From Ipomoea triloba (Eukaryota > Streptophyta > Magnoliopsida > Solanales > Convolvulaceae): a DNA stretch of 64,000 nucleotides. The stretch covers positions 35,547,072-35,611,071 of the forward strand of contig NC_044919.1 in the NCBI RefSeq assembly GCF_003576645.1, written 5' to 3'. Positions 48,960 to 60,831 of the stretch are shown here, in pieces (position 1 is the stretch's first letter; each line of letters begins with the position of its first letter). Position numbers and translations under genes: made by a program. A model generated the notes under the pieces. It did no database searches and was not told the origin of the DNA. It saw only the letters and a program-made list of their open reading frames with translations.

Positions 48960-49345
48960 GAATTCAGGAGGAAAGTAGGTATGTAGTACGCGTGATCTTA
49001 TTATATTGCCCAAAACATAAAGATACGAGCCCGGGACTCAAGTAAGGCCGGGAATCGGTTCTCGTGCGTCTTTTGGGTAGCTAAAAGTCCCCTCTTCTCC
49101 ATAAATGCGGGTATTTATAGGGGAGGCTCGAATTAAGAGTTCCGGGCCTTCGGCATGGGGTACACGTGGGGCGCATGCACTGTCGACCGCTACCCCCGCC
49201 TTACGGCCATACACCTGTCGGTAAAGAGGAAGGCCGCTGGGCTCCATGCTGACCGGCTAGTCCGGGAGGTCGGGAAGAGTCGTGAGGTCGGAGCAGCGTT
49301 GCCAGGTCGGGAAGGTGTCGTCGGCTCGTCTACCGTGCGCGGTAG
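48960..49345 (-). mobile_element. Probable LTR fragment, GC-richer island
   Basis: About 330 bases that are much more GC-rich than the surroundings. On the minus strand a TATA-like CCCCTATAAATACCCGC at about 49105-49121 is followed by sequence with the look of an LTR R/U5 region (GACTCAAGTCCCGGGCTCGT type words). No second LTR or internal domain is present, so a solo or broken LTR is likely. A promoter of unknown use is the alternative. Confidence 0.4.
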
Positions 49346-49744
49346 GTATGGGAATTCGTATTACCCTATCAACTACCATACCATGTTTTCCTTTCCTATT
49401 CACTATAGCTAAATGACAAAATTGTATAAATAGAATATTTTGGCATCTGAATAAGTATGCAAGATTTGATTTTCACATCCTTAATTTGATAAAATAATAT
49501 TCGCTAAGAGAAAACTTATGTAATTGTGAACCATCACCCTATAATATTAATACAAAAGAAATCATCTTTTTCTTGCATGCTATTATTACTTTTTTATTGT
49601 CATCTTTTAGGTTTAAGTTCTTTAATAGAATATTTAAGTTATCATGAGAATGCTAATTTATATAGCACCCTTAAGTCATCCAACTAACATTCAATGGGAA
49701 GTTTACTTCATCTAGACCTAATTCTTAATATAATAAATCGCACT

Positions 49745-49866
49745 CTCTTTTTTCTTAGTGTTACTGACTCTGTTACAATTTAGTATCTACTCATAATTAC
49801 TTTCTCGAATCCATAATCTCTCATTTGGAAGAGTCACTTCGTACCACTAGACCACAAGGTCATTGG
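49745..49866 (-). mobile_element. Internally deleted tRNA-derived SINE
   Basis: Minus-strand head TTGTGGTCTAGTGGTACGA and 3' part ACTAAATTGTAACAGAGTCA match the family, while the central body is shortened. Confidence 0.6.
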
Positions 49867-49892
49867 CTAAATCATCCTTCTTAGATTATAAA

Positions 49893-50142
49893 TTAAAATC
49901 TTAGTCTCTTAGATGATTGGATGTGGTATGGTGAGTTGGATGCTATTTAAATTGGCACTAAATCTTTTTGGGTATTAGATAATTAGATTATGTGTTAAAG
50001 GGGACACATATTATGAGTAATACAATGGGTTTATGAACAACATGGATCATTTATAGTATTGTTTGTTAGTACAATTGCAACAGTGACACATTGATTTTTG
50101 TGAGTAAAGGAATGGCTTTTTGAAATGCCACATTCTCTAATC
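49893..50142. repeat. Duplicated segment (pairs with 47448-47703)
   Basis: Direct copy of the left segment, roughly four fifths or more identical by eye. Confidence 0.8.
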
Positions 50143-50639
50143 TCTACATAGATGGATGATCTGATATTCTGATCAGAGCAATTTGATCCACTAAAATTGA
50201 TTCCATTTAGTGGATTGAGCATCACCTTGCATATTATTGCTACTTTACTTATAATAATATTCTCCTTCTCAAAAGTCTGGTAATTATTTTTTGAATTAAT
50301 AATGAATTCGTTTAATGATTAATTAATACAAACATTAACTAACAAAGCATGACAATGTTATTATTGAATTTGTAGTCTAGTGACTTGAAATTGTTTTCTT
50401 GAATGGAATTTCATGGCTTCAATTCAAAAGGAAGAAAAGAAAAAAACAATATTGTTTGGTTTTTGAACATTACAAAGCTATTTGAACTACAAGGCCGAAA
50501 AAATTAGTGCGATTAAGGTACATGTATATCATATGCTATCACAAATTATTTAAACAAAACGTATAACAAATTATTTAAACAAAACGTAAGTAATTATTAA
50601 TTGACTGTCTCACACATGTTTGTGAGCGTTTTAAAAATT
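50143..50639. other. Gene-free AT-rich stretch
   Basis: A short word (TAACAAATTATTTAAACAAAACGTA) is duplicated near 50540-50588. Nothing else recognised. Confidence 0.4.
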
Positions 50640-50825
50640 TTTTTTTTCATATTAAATTAACTTTTTGTATGAGGTAGATATCACATCCTAAATGCTATAC
50701 GCACATCACTCATGCGTTAGGTAAAGACCAAAAAAATGTAACGTAACCGTTTAAATTTTGAAAAGGTATTTTTAATTTACGGGTCTTTGTGTACAAATAG
50801 ATAGTACCAACTAACTAATCAATAC

Positions 50826-50991
50826 AATACTGCCAAAGACCTTGTGGTCTAGTGGCATCCGGTGTCCCGGTTTACCCTCTCACATGGATGATACGGAGGC
50901 AACTGTTGACTCTTTGTGCTTCAATAGGTTGAGAAAGTAGCTATGAACAGATACTACATTGTAATAGAGTCAGTATTACTCAAAAAAAAAA
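50826..50991 (+). mobile_element. tRNA-derived SINE inside duplication unit 1
   Basis: Head CCTTGTGGTCTAGTGGCATC, body ACTGTTGACTCTTTGTGCTT, end GAGTCAGTATTACTC plus A-run. A 12-bp target duplication ACTAATCAATAC lies at 50814-50825 and 50992-51003. Unit 2 shows the empty site (near 52787-52798). Confidence 0.9.
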
Positions 50992-51216
50992 ACTAATCAA
51001 TACTAGTCCATTAATTATTTGCACCTCACTTTTATCACTTACCATAAATTGAATTGTGTCCATTTTATTCTCTAAACCCATTATGTATTACCACATCCAT
51101 TATTCATATCAAATTTAGTTCGTTGACTAGCAAGTTCACATGCATACTTCTTCACCATTCAAATAATATATGAAAATTTGGATAATCTTTCAAGAATTCT
51201 TAACAAAACACACGTT

Positions 51217-51218
51217 TT

Positions 51219-51276
<58 letters not shown>

Positions 51277-51300
51277 NAAAAAAAAAAAAAAAAAAAAAAA
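51217..51300. repeat. Poly-A tract with an unresolved base
   Basis: More than 80 A with one N at 51277; the length is probably uncertain in the assembly. The corresponding tract in unit 2 (53007-53078) is interrupted by many C. Confidence 0.9.
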
Positions 51301-52610
51301 CAAGCAAACAAAAAAAAAAACAAAAAAAAAACAAAACACACATTCGATACTTATTTTCTTACGGATTTAGAATATTATAGGTTGCCTGTAAAGTTGGTGG
51401 TCAATTCTACTTTTATTTACATACCAAAATTGATAATAAACAAATATTCAATATATTCTTTTACAAATACCAATAACACTTATTAATTAGCAACCTCGTC
51501 CAAGTTAATCGGGTTGCTGGCTTTGTAATCAGAAAGAGGGGACAATGAAAAGATTATGGAATAATGACCATCAATATATACTCTTCAGAATGTGGCATAG
51601 ACATCCCAATTTTATGAACATATTTCTTAAAAGTAGATATATGCAGGGACTTAGTGAACACATATGCCGTTTAACACGCGTTTTGCACGGGTTGGGTGGG
51701 AGAAATCCCGACCTAACCCGTATTGGATATGGGTTAAACGGGTTGATGATGAACCCGGGTAACCCCGATACATTTTTTAAAAAAAAAAACCTAAATAAAT
51801 TATAAATAAAATCCCTAAAAAATATATATATATAAACCAGACAACCAGTAAGGCCATAAAAGGGAATAAACCTAAAATCCCTAATTAGCTTAGCTTTAGT
51901 GTTCCACTCCTGCGGTTGTGACTACGAGTTTGCTACTCTACTCACTCTTTCTGGCGCGCGACGGCGGTGCTACATCGACGAGTTGGACGAGGACAACGAC
52001 GGCTGGCTGCTCCACTGCTCCACTCCTCTAGACTCCACTACAGCACTGCAAAAATCGAGAACCACTACTCCACTACTCCGTGACTCTGTGGGGGACTGAG
52101 AGTTGTTCGGTTGCTCTATTGCTCTACGCCTCAACTGACCAGGTAAATAACTAAACACATTCACTAAACAATTTTTATTTTTTAGTAATTTATATTTTCT
52201 TTACTATTTTAATTTTTAAATACAAAACCACAATTCTACAAAATACAAATTATGCAATTTGTAAATTGTAAGTGGGAATTTATTAATTATAACAATTAAA
52301 TAATTTTTTAAAAAAAAAACATTTAGATAAATATTTTTTTTTAAAAATTAATGCATGTTGACCTGTTTAGCGTGTCAGCCCGTATAGCATGGTTTATGTT
52401 GAGATTTTTCCGACCTGTATGAAAAACTGACCGGCCCGTTTTTGTCAACACCTGATGGGCCAACCCGTATGGGCCGGGCTGACCCGTATTGACAGCTCTA
52501 CTCAAACACTACAACTGTACAACTCTACTCAAACACTACAACTATATTAATAATCCACTTAATTGTTTTAAAGGAAAATTGCACTTTTCGTTTGTGAAGG
52601 CTTTAATCTT

Positions 52611-54165
52611 TTTTTAATTTTTCATATCAAATTAACTTTTTGGATGAAGTAGATATCATGTCCTAAATGCTATACGCACATCACTCATGCGTTAGGTAAA
52701 GACCAAAAAAATGTAACGTAACCGTTTCAATTTTAAAAAGGTATTTTTATTTCACGGGTCTTTATGTACAAATAGATAGTACCAACTAACTAACCAATAA
52801 TTATTTGCACCTCACTTTTATCACTTACCATAAATTGAATTGGTGTCCATTTTATTCTCTAAATCCATTATGTATTACCACATCCATTATTCATATCAAA
52901 TTTATTCGTTGACTAGCAAGTTCACATGCATAATTCTTCATCATTCAAATAATATATGAAAATTTGGATAATCTTTCAAGAATTCTTAACAAAACACACG
53001 TTTTCAAAAAAAAAAAACAAAACAAAAAAAAAACAAAAACAAAAAACAAAACAAAACAAAACAAAGCAAAACACACATTAGATACTTATTTTCTTACTGA
53101 TTTAAAATATTATAGGCTGCCTATAAAGTATAAAGTTGGTGGTCAATTCTACTTTTATCCACATACCAAAATACCAAAATTGATAATAAAACGAATATTC
53201 AATATATTCTTTTACAAATACCAATAACAATTGTTAGCAACCTCATCCAAGTTAATCGGGTTGTTGAATTTGTAATCAGAAGGAGGGGACAATGAAAGAT
53301 TATGGAATAATGATCATCAATATATACTCTTCAAATGTGGCATACACATCTCAATTTTATGAACATATTTCTTAAAAGTAGATATAGGCAGAGACTTAGT
53401 CAACACATATGTCGTTTAACACATGTTTTGCACGGATTGGGTGGGAGAAATCCCGACCGACCCGACACGGCTGCTTAACCCGTATTGGATATGGGTTAAA
53501 CGGGTTGATGAACCCGGGTAACCTCGTACATTTAAAAAAAAAAACCTAAATAAGTTATAAATAAAATCCCTAAAAAAATCTAAACCAGACAACTAGTAAG
53601 GCCGTAAAAGGGAATAAACCTAAAATCCCTAATTAGCTTAGCTATTAGCGTTTCACTCCTGCGGCTGCGACTACGAGTCTGCTACTCTACTCACTCACAC
53701 CGGCACGCAACGGCGGTGCTACATCGACGATTTGGACGAGGAAAACGACGACTGGCTGCTTCACTCCTCTAGACTCCAATACAACACTACAAAAATCGAG
53801 AACCACTACTCCGTGACTCTGTGACTCTGTGGGGGACCGAGAGTTGTTCGGCTGCTCCACTGCTCTATGCCTCAACTGACTAGGTAAATAACTAAACACA
53901 TTCACTAAACAATTTTTATTTTTTAGTAATTTATATTTTCTTTACTATTTTAATTTTTAAATACGAAACTACAATTCTACAAAATACAAATTATACAATT
54001 TGTAAATTGTAAGTGTGAATTTATTAGTTATAACAATAAAATAGATCTTTTTTAAAAAAACATTTAGATAAATATTTTTTTAATTAATGCATGTTGACCT
54101 GTTTAGCGTGCCAACCCGTATACCACGGTTTGGGTTGAGATTTTTTTGACCTGTATGAAAAACTT
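52611..54165. repeat. Tandem duplication, unit 2
   Basis: Direct copy of unit 1 without the SINE and with many small differences; it breaks off inside the CCGTAT/GACCTGTATGAAAAACT region. Reading frames in both units are not conserved, so the duplicated content is probably non-coding transposon sequence. Confidence 0.85.
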
Positions 54166-54330
54166 AGGAATGAAAAGTGAGCACAAAAGGACAACAAGTG
54201 CAACACTAATGATAACTTATGATGAAAAGTGAACAAAACCCGCAATCAGAGACAAATTCTAAAATTATCCTATTACTTAGAGACAAAAAATTGTAATTTT
54301 TCGTTGTTTTAAACATATAAATATTTTATA

Positions 54331-55092
54331 GGGAAAATGACACTTTTTCCTCCTATGTTATGTGCTTATGGCACTTTTTCCCCCTGTATTATTAAAGTGG
54401 CAGTTTTTCCCACTCAATTATTTTAAAAGTGGTAGTTTTCTCCCTTGTAATATTAAATTGACATTTTTGCCCTTAAAAACAACCATTTCATTTATTTTTA
54501 TTCTCCAACCAATTATTACTAATATGTATGGAAGATCACAGTTCGATACGAACCTAATCGAACACTGTAGCAATTGAACTTAAATAGTATAGACGGTTAC
54601 GGTTACGATTCAGAACCGAAAAAATAAAATAAAATAATTGTTGAGTTTAGACTATTTTTAAATTAGAAATAAAATTATAAAAATAAATAAATAAATAAGT
54701 TTTGATTGGCGGTTCAAAATCGAAATTGGAACCGAACCGTACCGATTTATCAAAATAAGTGTTTGATCATTTTTACTATATATGACTGCGGTTAAGTTCC
54801 GGTTCACGGTTCAATAATTATTTAATTTTATTTTTTCGGTTCTGAATCGTAACTAGAACCGTCCATACTATTTCGGTATGATTGCTACAGTGTTTGGTTA
54901 GGTTCGAACCGAATCGTGATCATCCATACCTATAAGTAATAATTTGTTGGAGAAGAAAAATAAATGAAATAATTATTTTTAAGGGTAACAATGTCAATTT
55001 AACATTTCAGGAGGAAAAACTGCCACTTTAATAACACAGGGGAAAAAAGTGCTATAAGCACATAACATAGGGGAAAAAAGTGTCATTTTCCC
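54331..55092. mobile_element. Large foldback element, Mutator type
   Basis: 762 bp. The outer 300 or so bases of each side are inverted copies: GGGAAAATGACACTTTTTCC at the left, and the same read backwards at the right end. The 9-bp duplication TATTTTATA at 54322-54330 and 55093-55101 is perfect. The inner region has further inverted GGTTCGGTTC-type words. No coding capacity. Confidence 0.9.
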
Positions 55093-55101
55093 TATTTTAT
55101 A

Positions 55102-56165
55102 TTTTGTCTATTACTGGATTCCAAAGGTTTTCATGCCTGGGAAAAGAAAGTGGAGAAACTTTCCGGCAACGGCAGCCAAGAAGTATCGAGAGAACCGTCC
55201 GTGTCAAAACTGTCAAGTGTCAACCACGGCAAGTGCAATGCTATGTTGTTTCCTCAATACATCGGTTAGGACACATGTCATTTGCCGTATCACGACTTTG
55301 GTTTTCTGGGAAAATGGAAATCCTACAGTCCCTATAGGGGACCCAACTCTGGTCCATGCCTGCAACAAACTCTTCTCTCTCTGTCCAAACAGGAAAAACT
55401 ACAAAAAACAAACAAAAAGTACTAAAAAGACCGTAATACTGCAGCAATTTACGCGCCACTAATCATTAATCAAACTAGCGTTTTAGGATTATTAGTGAAT
55501 GCTAATGTAAGTTGTCATGTGTGGTTGAGGACTTTGAGGAAAAGGTACCATCTATGACACAAAAAACATTTCTGTCCATGAAAATTATCAAGATTCTGAG
55601 ATGTGACATCATCTGTGTGGGTAAAGACTAACTAGGAGGTTTATGCATTTAATCCAAATTGGAGGCTTACAAATTTACACAATTATATAGCATCTGACCA
55701 GATAACTCCTTTAACCATCTTAATTGTGACAAAAAAGTAAAATCGTCCATTCCAGATGTTTTCACACCTAGACCCCACAGAATTGTGAAGGACTAAATCA
55801 TAAATGCTCAACTAATTAATAAAGACTAGATTTTTATTTACTGCGAACCACTCACAAACTAGGTTTATGTGGCAAGTCTTCTGAGATCTGACTTCACAGT
55901 CTGGGTTGGCTTATTGGTCATCTTCCATCTTGGACAAGAATTTATACTGAGTTCATGCTTTTTCTTTCATCTTTTTAACAAAGAAAAGGTGGGTGTAAGG
56001 AAAAACATGCCACCCAGAATGATTTTTCTCAGCTATTTAAGCCTACTTATTTTGCAGTCTAGACATTTCACTTCAGAAATTCAACTTTTTTTTTTTTGGG
56101 CAGGAAAAGGAAGCTAAGGTGGCAGCTATTTGAAGGCTTTTAAAAGGATTTTGGGTGTTAGGAGA
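55102..56165. other. Upstream region of the MATE gene
   Basis: Short reading frames at 55080-55460 show no known domain. The last 300 bases are the likely promoter and leader of the MATE transporter gene. Confidence 0.4.
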
Positions 56166-59084
56166 ATGGCAGAGAAGGAAGTTGCATGTTCAGATAATGG
56201 GAAAATCCCTCTCTTCATTTTCTTCAGGGATGCAAGGTGAGAGTTTCTTTCATTCCCTTTCCCAATTCTTGATTGCATTGAATTACAAATATAATGAAAA
56301 TTTTCTCCAGAATGGTTATTATATAAGGAAGAGGAGTGTTCTGTTCTGTGTATTTTGTTAACATATTTGAAGGTGAAAGCAGATCAATTTTCAAGCTAGA
56401 TGAGCTGGGTGTTGAAATAGCCAGGATTGCCCTCCCTGCAGCACTAGCTTTGACAGCTGATCCTATTGCATCTCTGGTTGACACAGCTTTCATAGGCCAA
56501 ATAGGTACTATATATGTTTCTTGATTTGTAAATCATTACTTACTTACATGGTTTTCAATAGAATATATACAAATCATTGCAAGGAAATTAAGTTTCGAGT
56601 GGAGGCCAGTAAAGGGTCAAGTCCATCAATTGGTAGCTAGAGGGATTATTGGACGGAAGCCAGTAAAGGGCAGTCCAGCACCCTGCCTCTCGAAAATGTG
56701 ATGTCAGGGATAAAGTTGGGCATTCGTTATTAGCTATAGCTTTTTGGCGTAGTGATAAACGCTTGATCCTAACATGAAGTTTATTGTTTTGTACCATTCT
56801 ATAAGTTCATGTACTAATGGTGCAGGCTCAGTTGAGCTTGCTGCTGTTGGAGTTTCTATTGCTGTGTTCAACCAAGTATCGAGAATCGCAATATTTCCCC
56901 TTGTCAGCGTCACTACCTCTTTCGTTGCCGAGGAAGATACTATCAGGAAAAGCGGCTCGATTTCACAGGACACTGAAAGTTTGGATGTAGGATCAATATC
57001 TGCAGGGAGTGAAAGTAAAAAGTTGATACCAGAAAATGGTATGCCAGCAGTCCATTTTGTGTTACCTATTGTTGTATGATCTGTTGAATTGGTTTGTTTG
57101 ACTCGAATTGTCTCTGATCTGTTACTGATTAGGTTCTGAAGAGAGTGCATTTGCATCTGAACCGATTGCTAACGCCTTTGAAGTGGTAGCTCCTAACAAC
57201 GAAAAGCGCTACATCCCATCAGCCTCATCAGCTCTGATCATTGGTGGCATCCTTGGCCTAATTCAAGCAGTGCTGTTGATCACGGGCGCAAAGCCCGTGT
57301 TGAAATTCATGGGGATCAAATCTGTGAGTTGGGCTTTAATTTGGGAGAGTGAGGGAACTGTGAAATTGTTCAAAATGATCGATTTTGAAGTGTGTTTTTG
57401 GCATTGACAGGGCTCACCGATGTTAAAACCTGCACAGCAGTACTTGGCGTTGAGGTCACTTGGCGCTCCAGCGGTTCTTTTGTCTTTAGCCATGCAGGGG
57501 GTTTTCCGAGGATTTAAGGACACGAAAACTCCCCTTTTTGCTACTGGTAAGCAGTTAAGAAAGGCGAAAACTAGCACTTAAGCAAATGAAACAGATGTAA
57601 TTACTCTTCATTTCTAGCAGAAAGAAATGTGGGAATATTTCTCACTTGTGCTTTTTCTCTCTTTCAGTGGTGGGGGATTTAACCAACATAATTTTGGACC
57701 CTATATTTATCTTCGTTTTCCGTCTAGGCGTTCGAGGGGCAGCTATTTCCCATGTCATATCTCAGTAAGTTCTACAAGGCACATAAAGATACAGACTTGA
57801 GAATTGAGATGAAACTGCCAAAATAATTTCTCGTTTGAATTGCTGTTATAGGTACATTATTTCAATTATACTTTTTTGGAGATTAACGGAGCAAGTTGAT
57901 TTAATTCCTCCTAGTCTCAAATACCTTCAATTTGGCCGATTTCTTAGAAACGGTGAGGCTTGTCTTGATGTTATTTGTCAATTTGAGTAATTGAAAGTTA
58001 ATTAAACATATTCCACTTGCTTTAACTTATACTGAAAATTCAGGCTTTCTATTACTGATGAGGGTCATAGCCGTTACGTTCTGTGTAACCTTAGCTGCAT
58101 CGTTAGCTGCCCGACTAGGATCAACACAAATGGCTGCGTTCCAGGTGTGCTTGCAGGTCTGGTTAGCGACGTCTCTTCTAGCTGACGGGTTGGCTGTAGC
58201 TGGACAGGTTAGAACTTATAAGTGACTCTCGTGCAAATCGACTACTAATTGTCTATTGAATTTGACCGTTGGTTTAACTGATGATTGTTACTTCTGAAGG
58301 CAATACTAGCGAGTGCGTTCGCTAAGAAAGAGTTTAGTAGGGCGGCTGCAACTGCATCCCGTGTGCTACAGGTGCGCCTTGCTTCATCGATCTGATATAT
58401 GCTTTAGGCAATTAGGTGTCATCTAAATTTGGAAACATCGAAATTCTTGATGTTGCAGCTAGGAATAGCGCTCGGGCTGATCCTAGCCATGTTTCTTGGA
58501 GTTGGTTTACATTTTGGAGCAAGACTGTTTACGAAAGACGCCAATGTGATCAACCTTATTGCCGTTAGCATCCCGGTATTGTCTATTCTGTGAAAAGTTT
58601 ACATCACATTTGAAAAACTGATATCTGGCTTAGCTTAACTAAACTTTCCCTTTTCTTGGCAGTTTGTTGCAGCTTCTCAGCCAATCAATGCCTTGGCCTT
58701 CGTTTTCGATGGAGTTAACTTTGGTGCATCTGACTTTGCATATTCTGCCTATTCCATGGTAAATCAGAAGAAAATTGTTACTCATACTAAAGATTTGCTA
58801 ATAAAGCTGCTGGCTGCATTTGTATCTGCAGGTTACAGTGGCGATTTTCAGCATTATCTTATTGTTCATTCTTTCGTCGTGGTTTGGATTTGTCGGAATC
58901 TGGGTTGCACTAACCATTTATATGGGTCTGAGAGCCCTGGCTGGGTTCTGGAGGTGAGAATGTGCCTCGTTTGATCAACTCGTTATGCGTTTTTGATGAA
59001 AAATAAACGAGAAGTTCATCTTATTCCTTAAATATTTGCAGGATAGGAACTGGAACAGGTCCATGGAAATTTCTTAGGAGCTGA
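56166..59084 (+). CDS. DTX42: MATE efflux transporter, DTX42/FRD3 clade
   Basis: Thirteen exons: 56166-56236, 56383-56504, 56826-57038, 57133-57323, 57411-57546, 57668-57764, 57852-57952, 58044-58207, 58300-58371, 58459-58575, 58663-58758, 58832-58953 and 59042-59084. All are GT-AG and sum to 1545 bases, 514 aa plus stop, the expected length. N-terminal signature: SIFKLDELGVEIARIALPAALALTADPIASLVDTAFIGQIGSVELAAVGVS. A long Ser/Glu-rich loop between membrane segments 2 and 3 (SISQDTESLDVGSI...) is typical of the citrate-transporting clade. Further blocks: AMQGVFRGFKDTKTPLFAT, GLAVAGQAILASAFA, QPINALAFVFDGVNFGASDF. Family role: proton-coupled efflux of citrate at the plasma membrane, serving aluminium tolerance or iron movement. 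The acceptor of exon 2 has a poor pyrimidine tract. The name is by family resemblance, not a search. Confidence 0.94.
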
Positions 59085-60449
59085 AAATCTCTTGCAACTC
59101 AAGAAGTGTATTAACTTTGAATAAAATTCTTGAGAGAAAAAGGATTTGATACAGAGAGACAGCTTTAGAAAACACCTAAAACTTTGTTAGGGAGAGGCAG
59201 CAATCTTCACTGATGTTAATGTAGAATGTTTGTGTTACAGTTGGACAGGCAAAAGTTACTCAAATGCTTTGGCAAAATGGTAATGCTGAAACATAAGCAA
59301 TGTTGCAACATGGGCTTCAAAAGTTTTGAACTTAAAAGCAGCTGTTATTTTACCTTCATTTTTTTCTTGTTTGGTTGCTTAGAAATAGCCATATTTCAAT
59401 AGTTTTTGAATAGAACATGGCATAGGCCTAAATGGGTGATGATGCTGCCTACGTCGGGAACGATGATATGCTATGTGACGATGGTACTATAGTCGTCGCA
59501 AAGCGACACGGCTTTGACCCCGCGGTTGATTGCTCGAGCTCTCGGATTCGGTCCACCTTGAGGGAATGAGGCCTTAAGCTCCAATCTGTCCCTGATCCCG
59601 TGGCGTGGCTCAACGGAAGCCTAACTGTCCCAAACCACTTTGCTAAGTCAGCCAAGTCAGTATACCCAGCAACACACTCGAATTGGACATCGTCATTTTC
59701 AATGCTCGATGCACCCATATGTATTATTATGTTATCATAACATCTATAACGAAATTCTTCGACACCTCTACTACTCTACTCATGTTCTTCCTTCTTGAAA
59801 TAAAAAGGTTGAGAGTATTTTGATTCTATCAAGTGATTGAAAAGAGAAGAAAAAAATAATCTGTTCTTTATATTTCCTTTTTAGACATGACGACACTTAA
59901 ATATAAACAACAATCAGATAGTATTATAATAACATCAAATGAATATTATTGCTATAAAATATTAATATCAACTAATATATTACTTTGTAACACTTTTCTA
60001 ATAATTTTATTAAATGATTGAAGGAGAATTATCACGTTTGTAATCAACTATTTGTAGCACAAATAGAATGTACCAAGTGCAAGCGTTATCCTTAATTCCT
60101 TTGCATTAGTCCTAGGATATTTATAATTCTTTTGGGTGTAGACTAAGATTTTTACAGTCAAAAATAATAATTAATCCCCTGGATGAAATGTAAGCAACTC
60201 TATTAGTCTTAGGATATATATTAATAAAACACCCAATTGACCCAAGTATACAATGTAAGTATTAACGACGTCGTTTTGTAGGAGCACCTTTCATAATTCA
60301 TAGCATTGGAACCCCCATATTGCGCCTCTGCTTCTTTGCTAGAAACCGAAGAACAGGAACAGGAACGAAGAAGGAAGAACCCTAAAAAGAAAACCTCAGA
60401 CACGGACAGGGGATCGGTTAGTGCTGCGGGAACCATCATTGCTTACAAA
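59085..60449. other. Gap between the MATE and RRM genes
   Basis: Starts with the MATE 3' UTR. A GC-richer block at 59440-59720 has an 89-codon minus-strand frame (begins MGASSIENDDVQFECVAGYT) that I do not recognise; it could be a gene fragment or transposon piece. The last 200 bases are the leader/promoter of the RRM gene, with an AACGACGTCGTTTTG motif near 60265 and AACCCTAA near 60379. Confidence 0.45.
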
Positions 60450-60780
60450 ATGTATTACAGAGGGTAGGAACTACGAGCTCTTTCTCCTTCATTTTCTTTC
60501 AAGATTTCCTTTGTTTTTTCCCACAATTTTATTTGTGTAATGTATTTTCTTTTAATCACACATTTCGATCTGGGTATTGCTTTGATTGTAGTAATTTAAT
60601 CCTTTTTTTTTATTGATTCTGCGCTGTTTGGTATGAAATTTTTTAAATCTTTTTGACTGGAATTTGATGTCATGCTAACATCTTTCGTATGGAGTTGTAA
60701 TTCCCATAAACTGAGGTGCTGATTTCATAGTCGTAGCAGATTCTGAGCTCTGTTCTTGGCTACGGAGTATTTACATGCTT

Positions 60781-60831
<51 letters not shown>

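Larger units (their letters stand above)
50640..52610. repeat. Tandem duplication, unit 1
   Basis: Collinear with 52611-54165: GCTATACGCACATCACTCAT (50696 / 52669), CATTTTATTCTCTAAA (51061 / 52847), the poly-A block (51216 / 53007), the AACCCGTATTGGATATGGG region (51716 / 53477), and TGCTACATCGACGA (51968 / 53718). Unit 1 additionally holds a SINE (50826-50991) and a poly-A run with one unresolved base (51277). At the right it has CCGTATGGGCCGGGCTGACCC, reminiscent of hAT-type ends with GGGCC words. A 66-codon frame at 51899 is not recognisable as a protein. Confidence 0.85.

Noticed and set aside
51159..51486. Lysine- or phenylalanine-rich reading frames across the poly-A tract
   Set aside because: Pure homopolymer translation, including an unresolved base.
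55080..55462. Overlapping frames of 85 and 109 codons upstream of the MATE gene
   Set aside because: The first starts inside the foldback element end and neither has a recognisable domain; probably chance frames.
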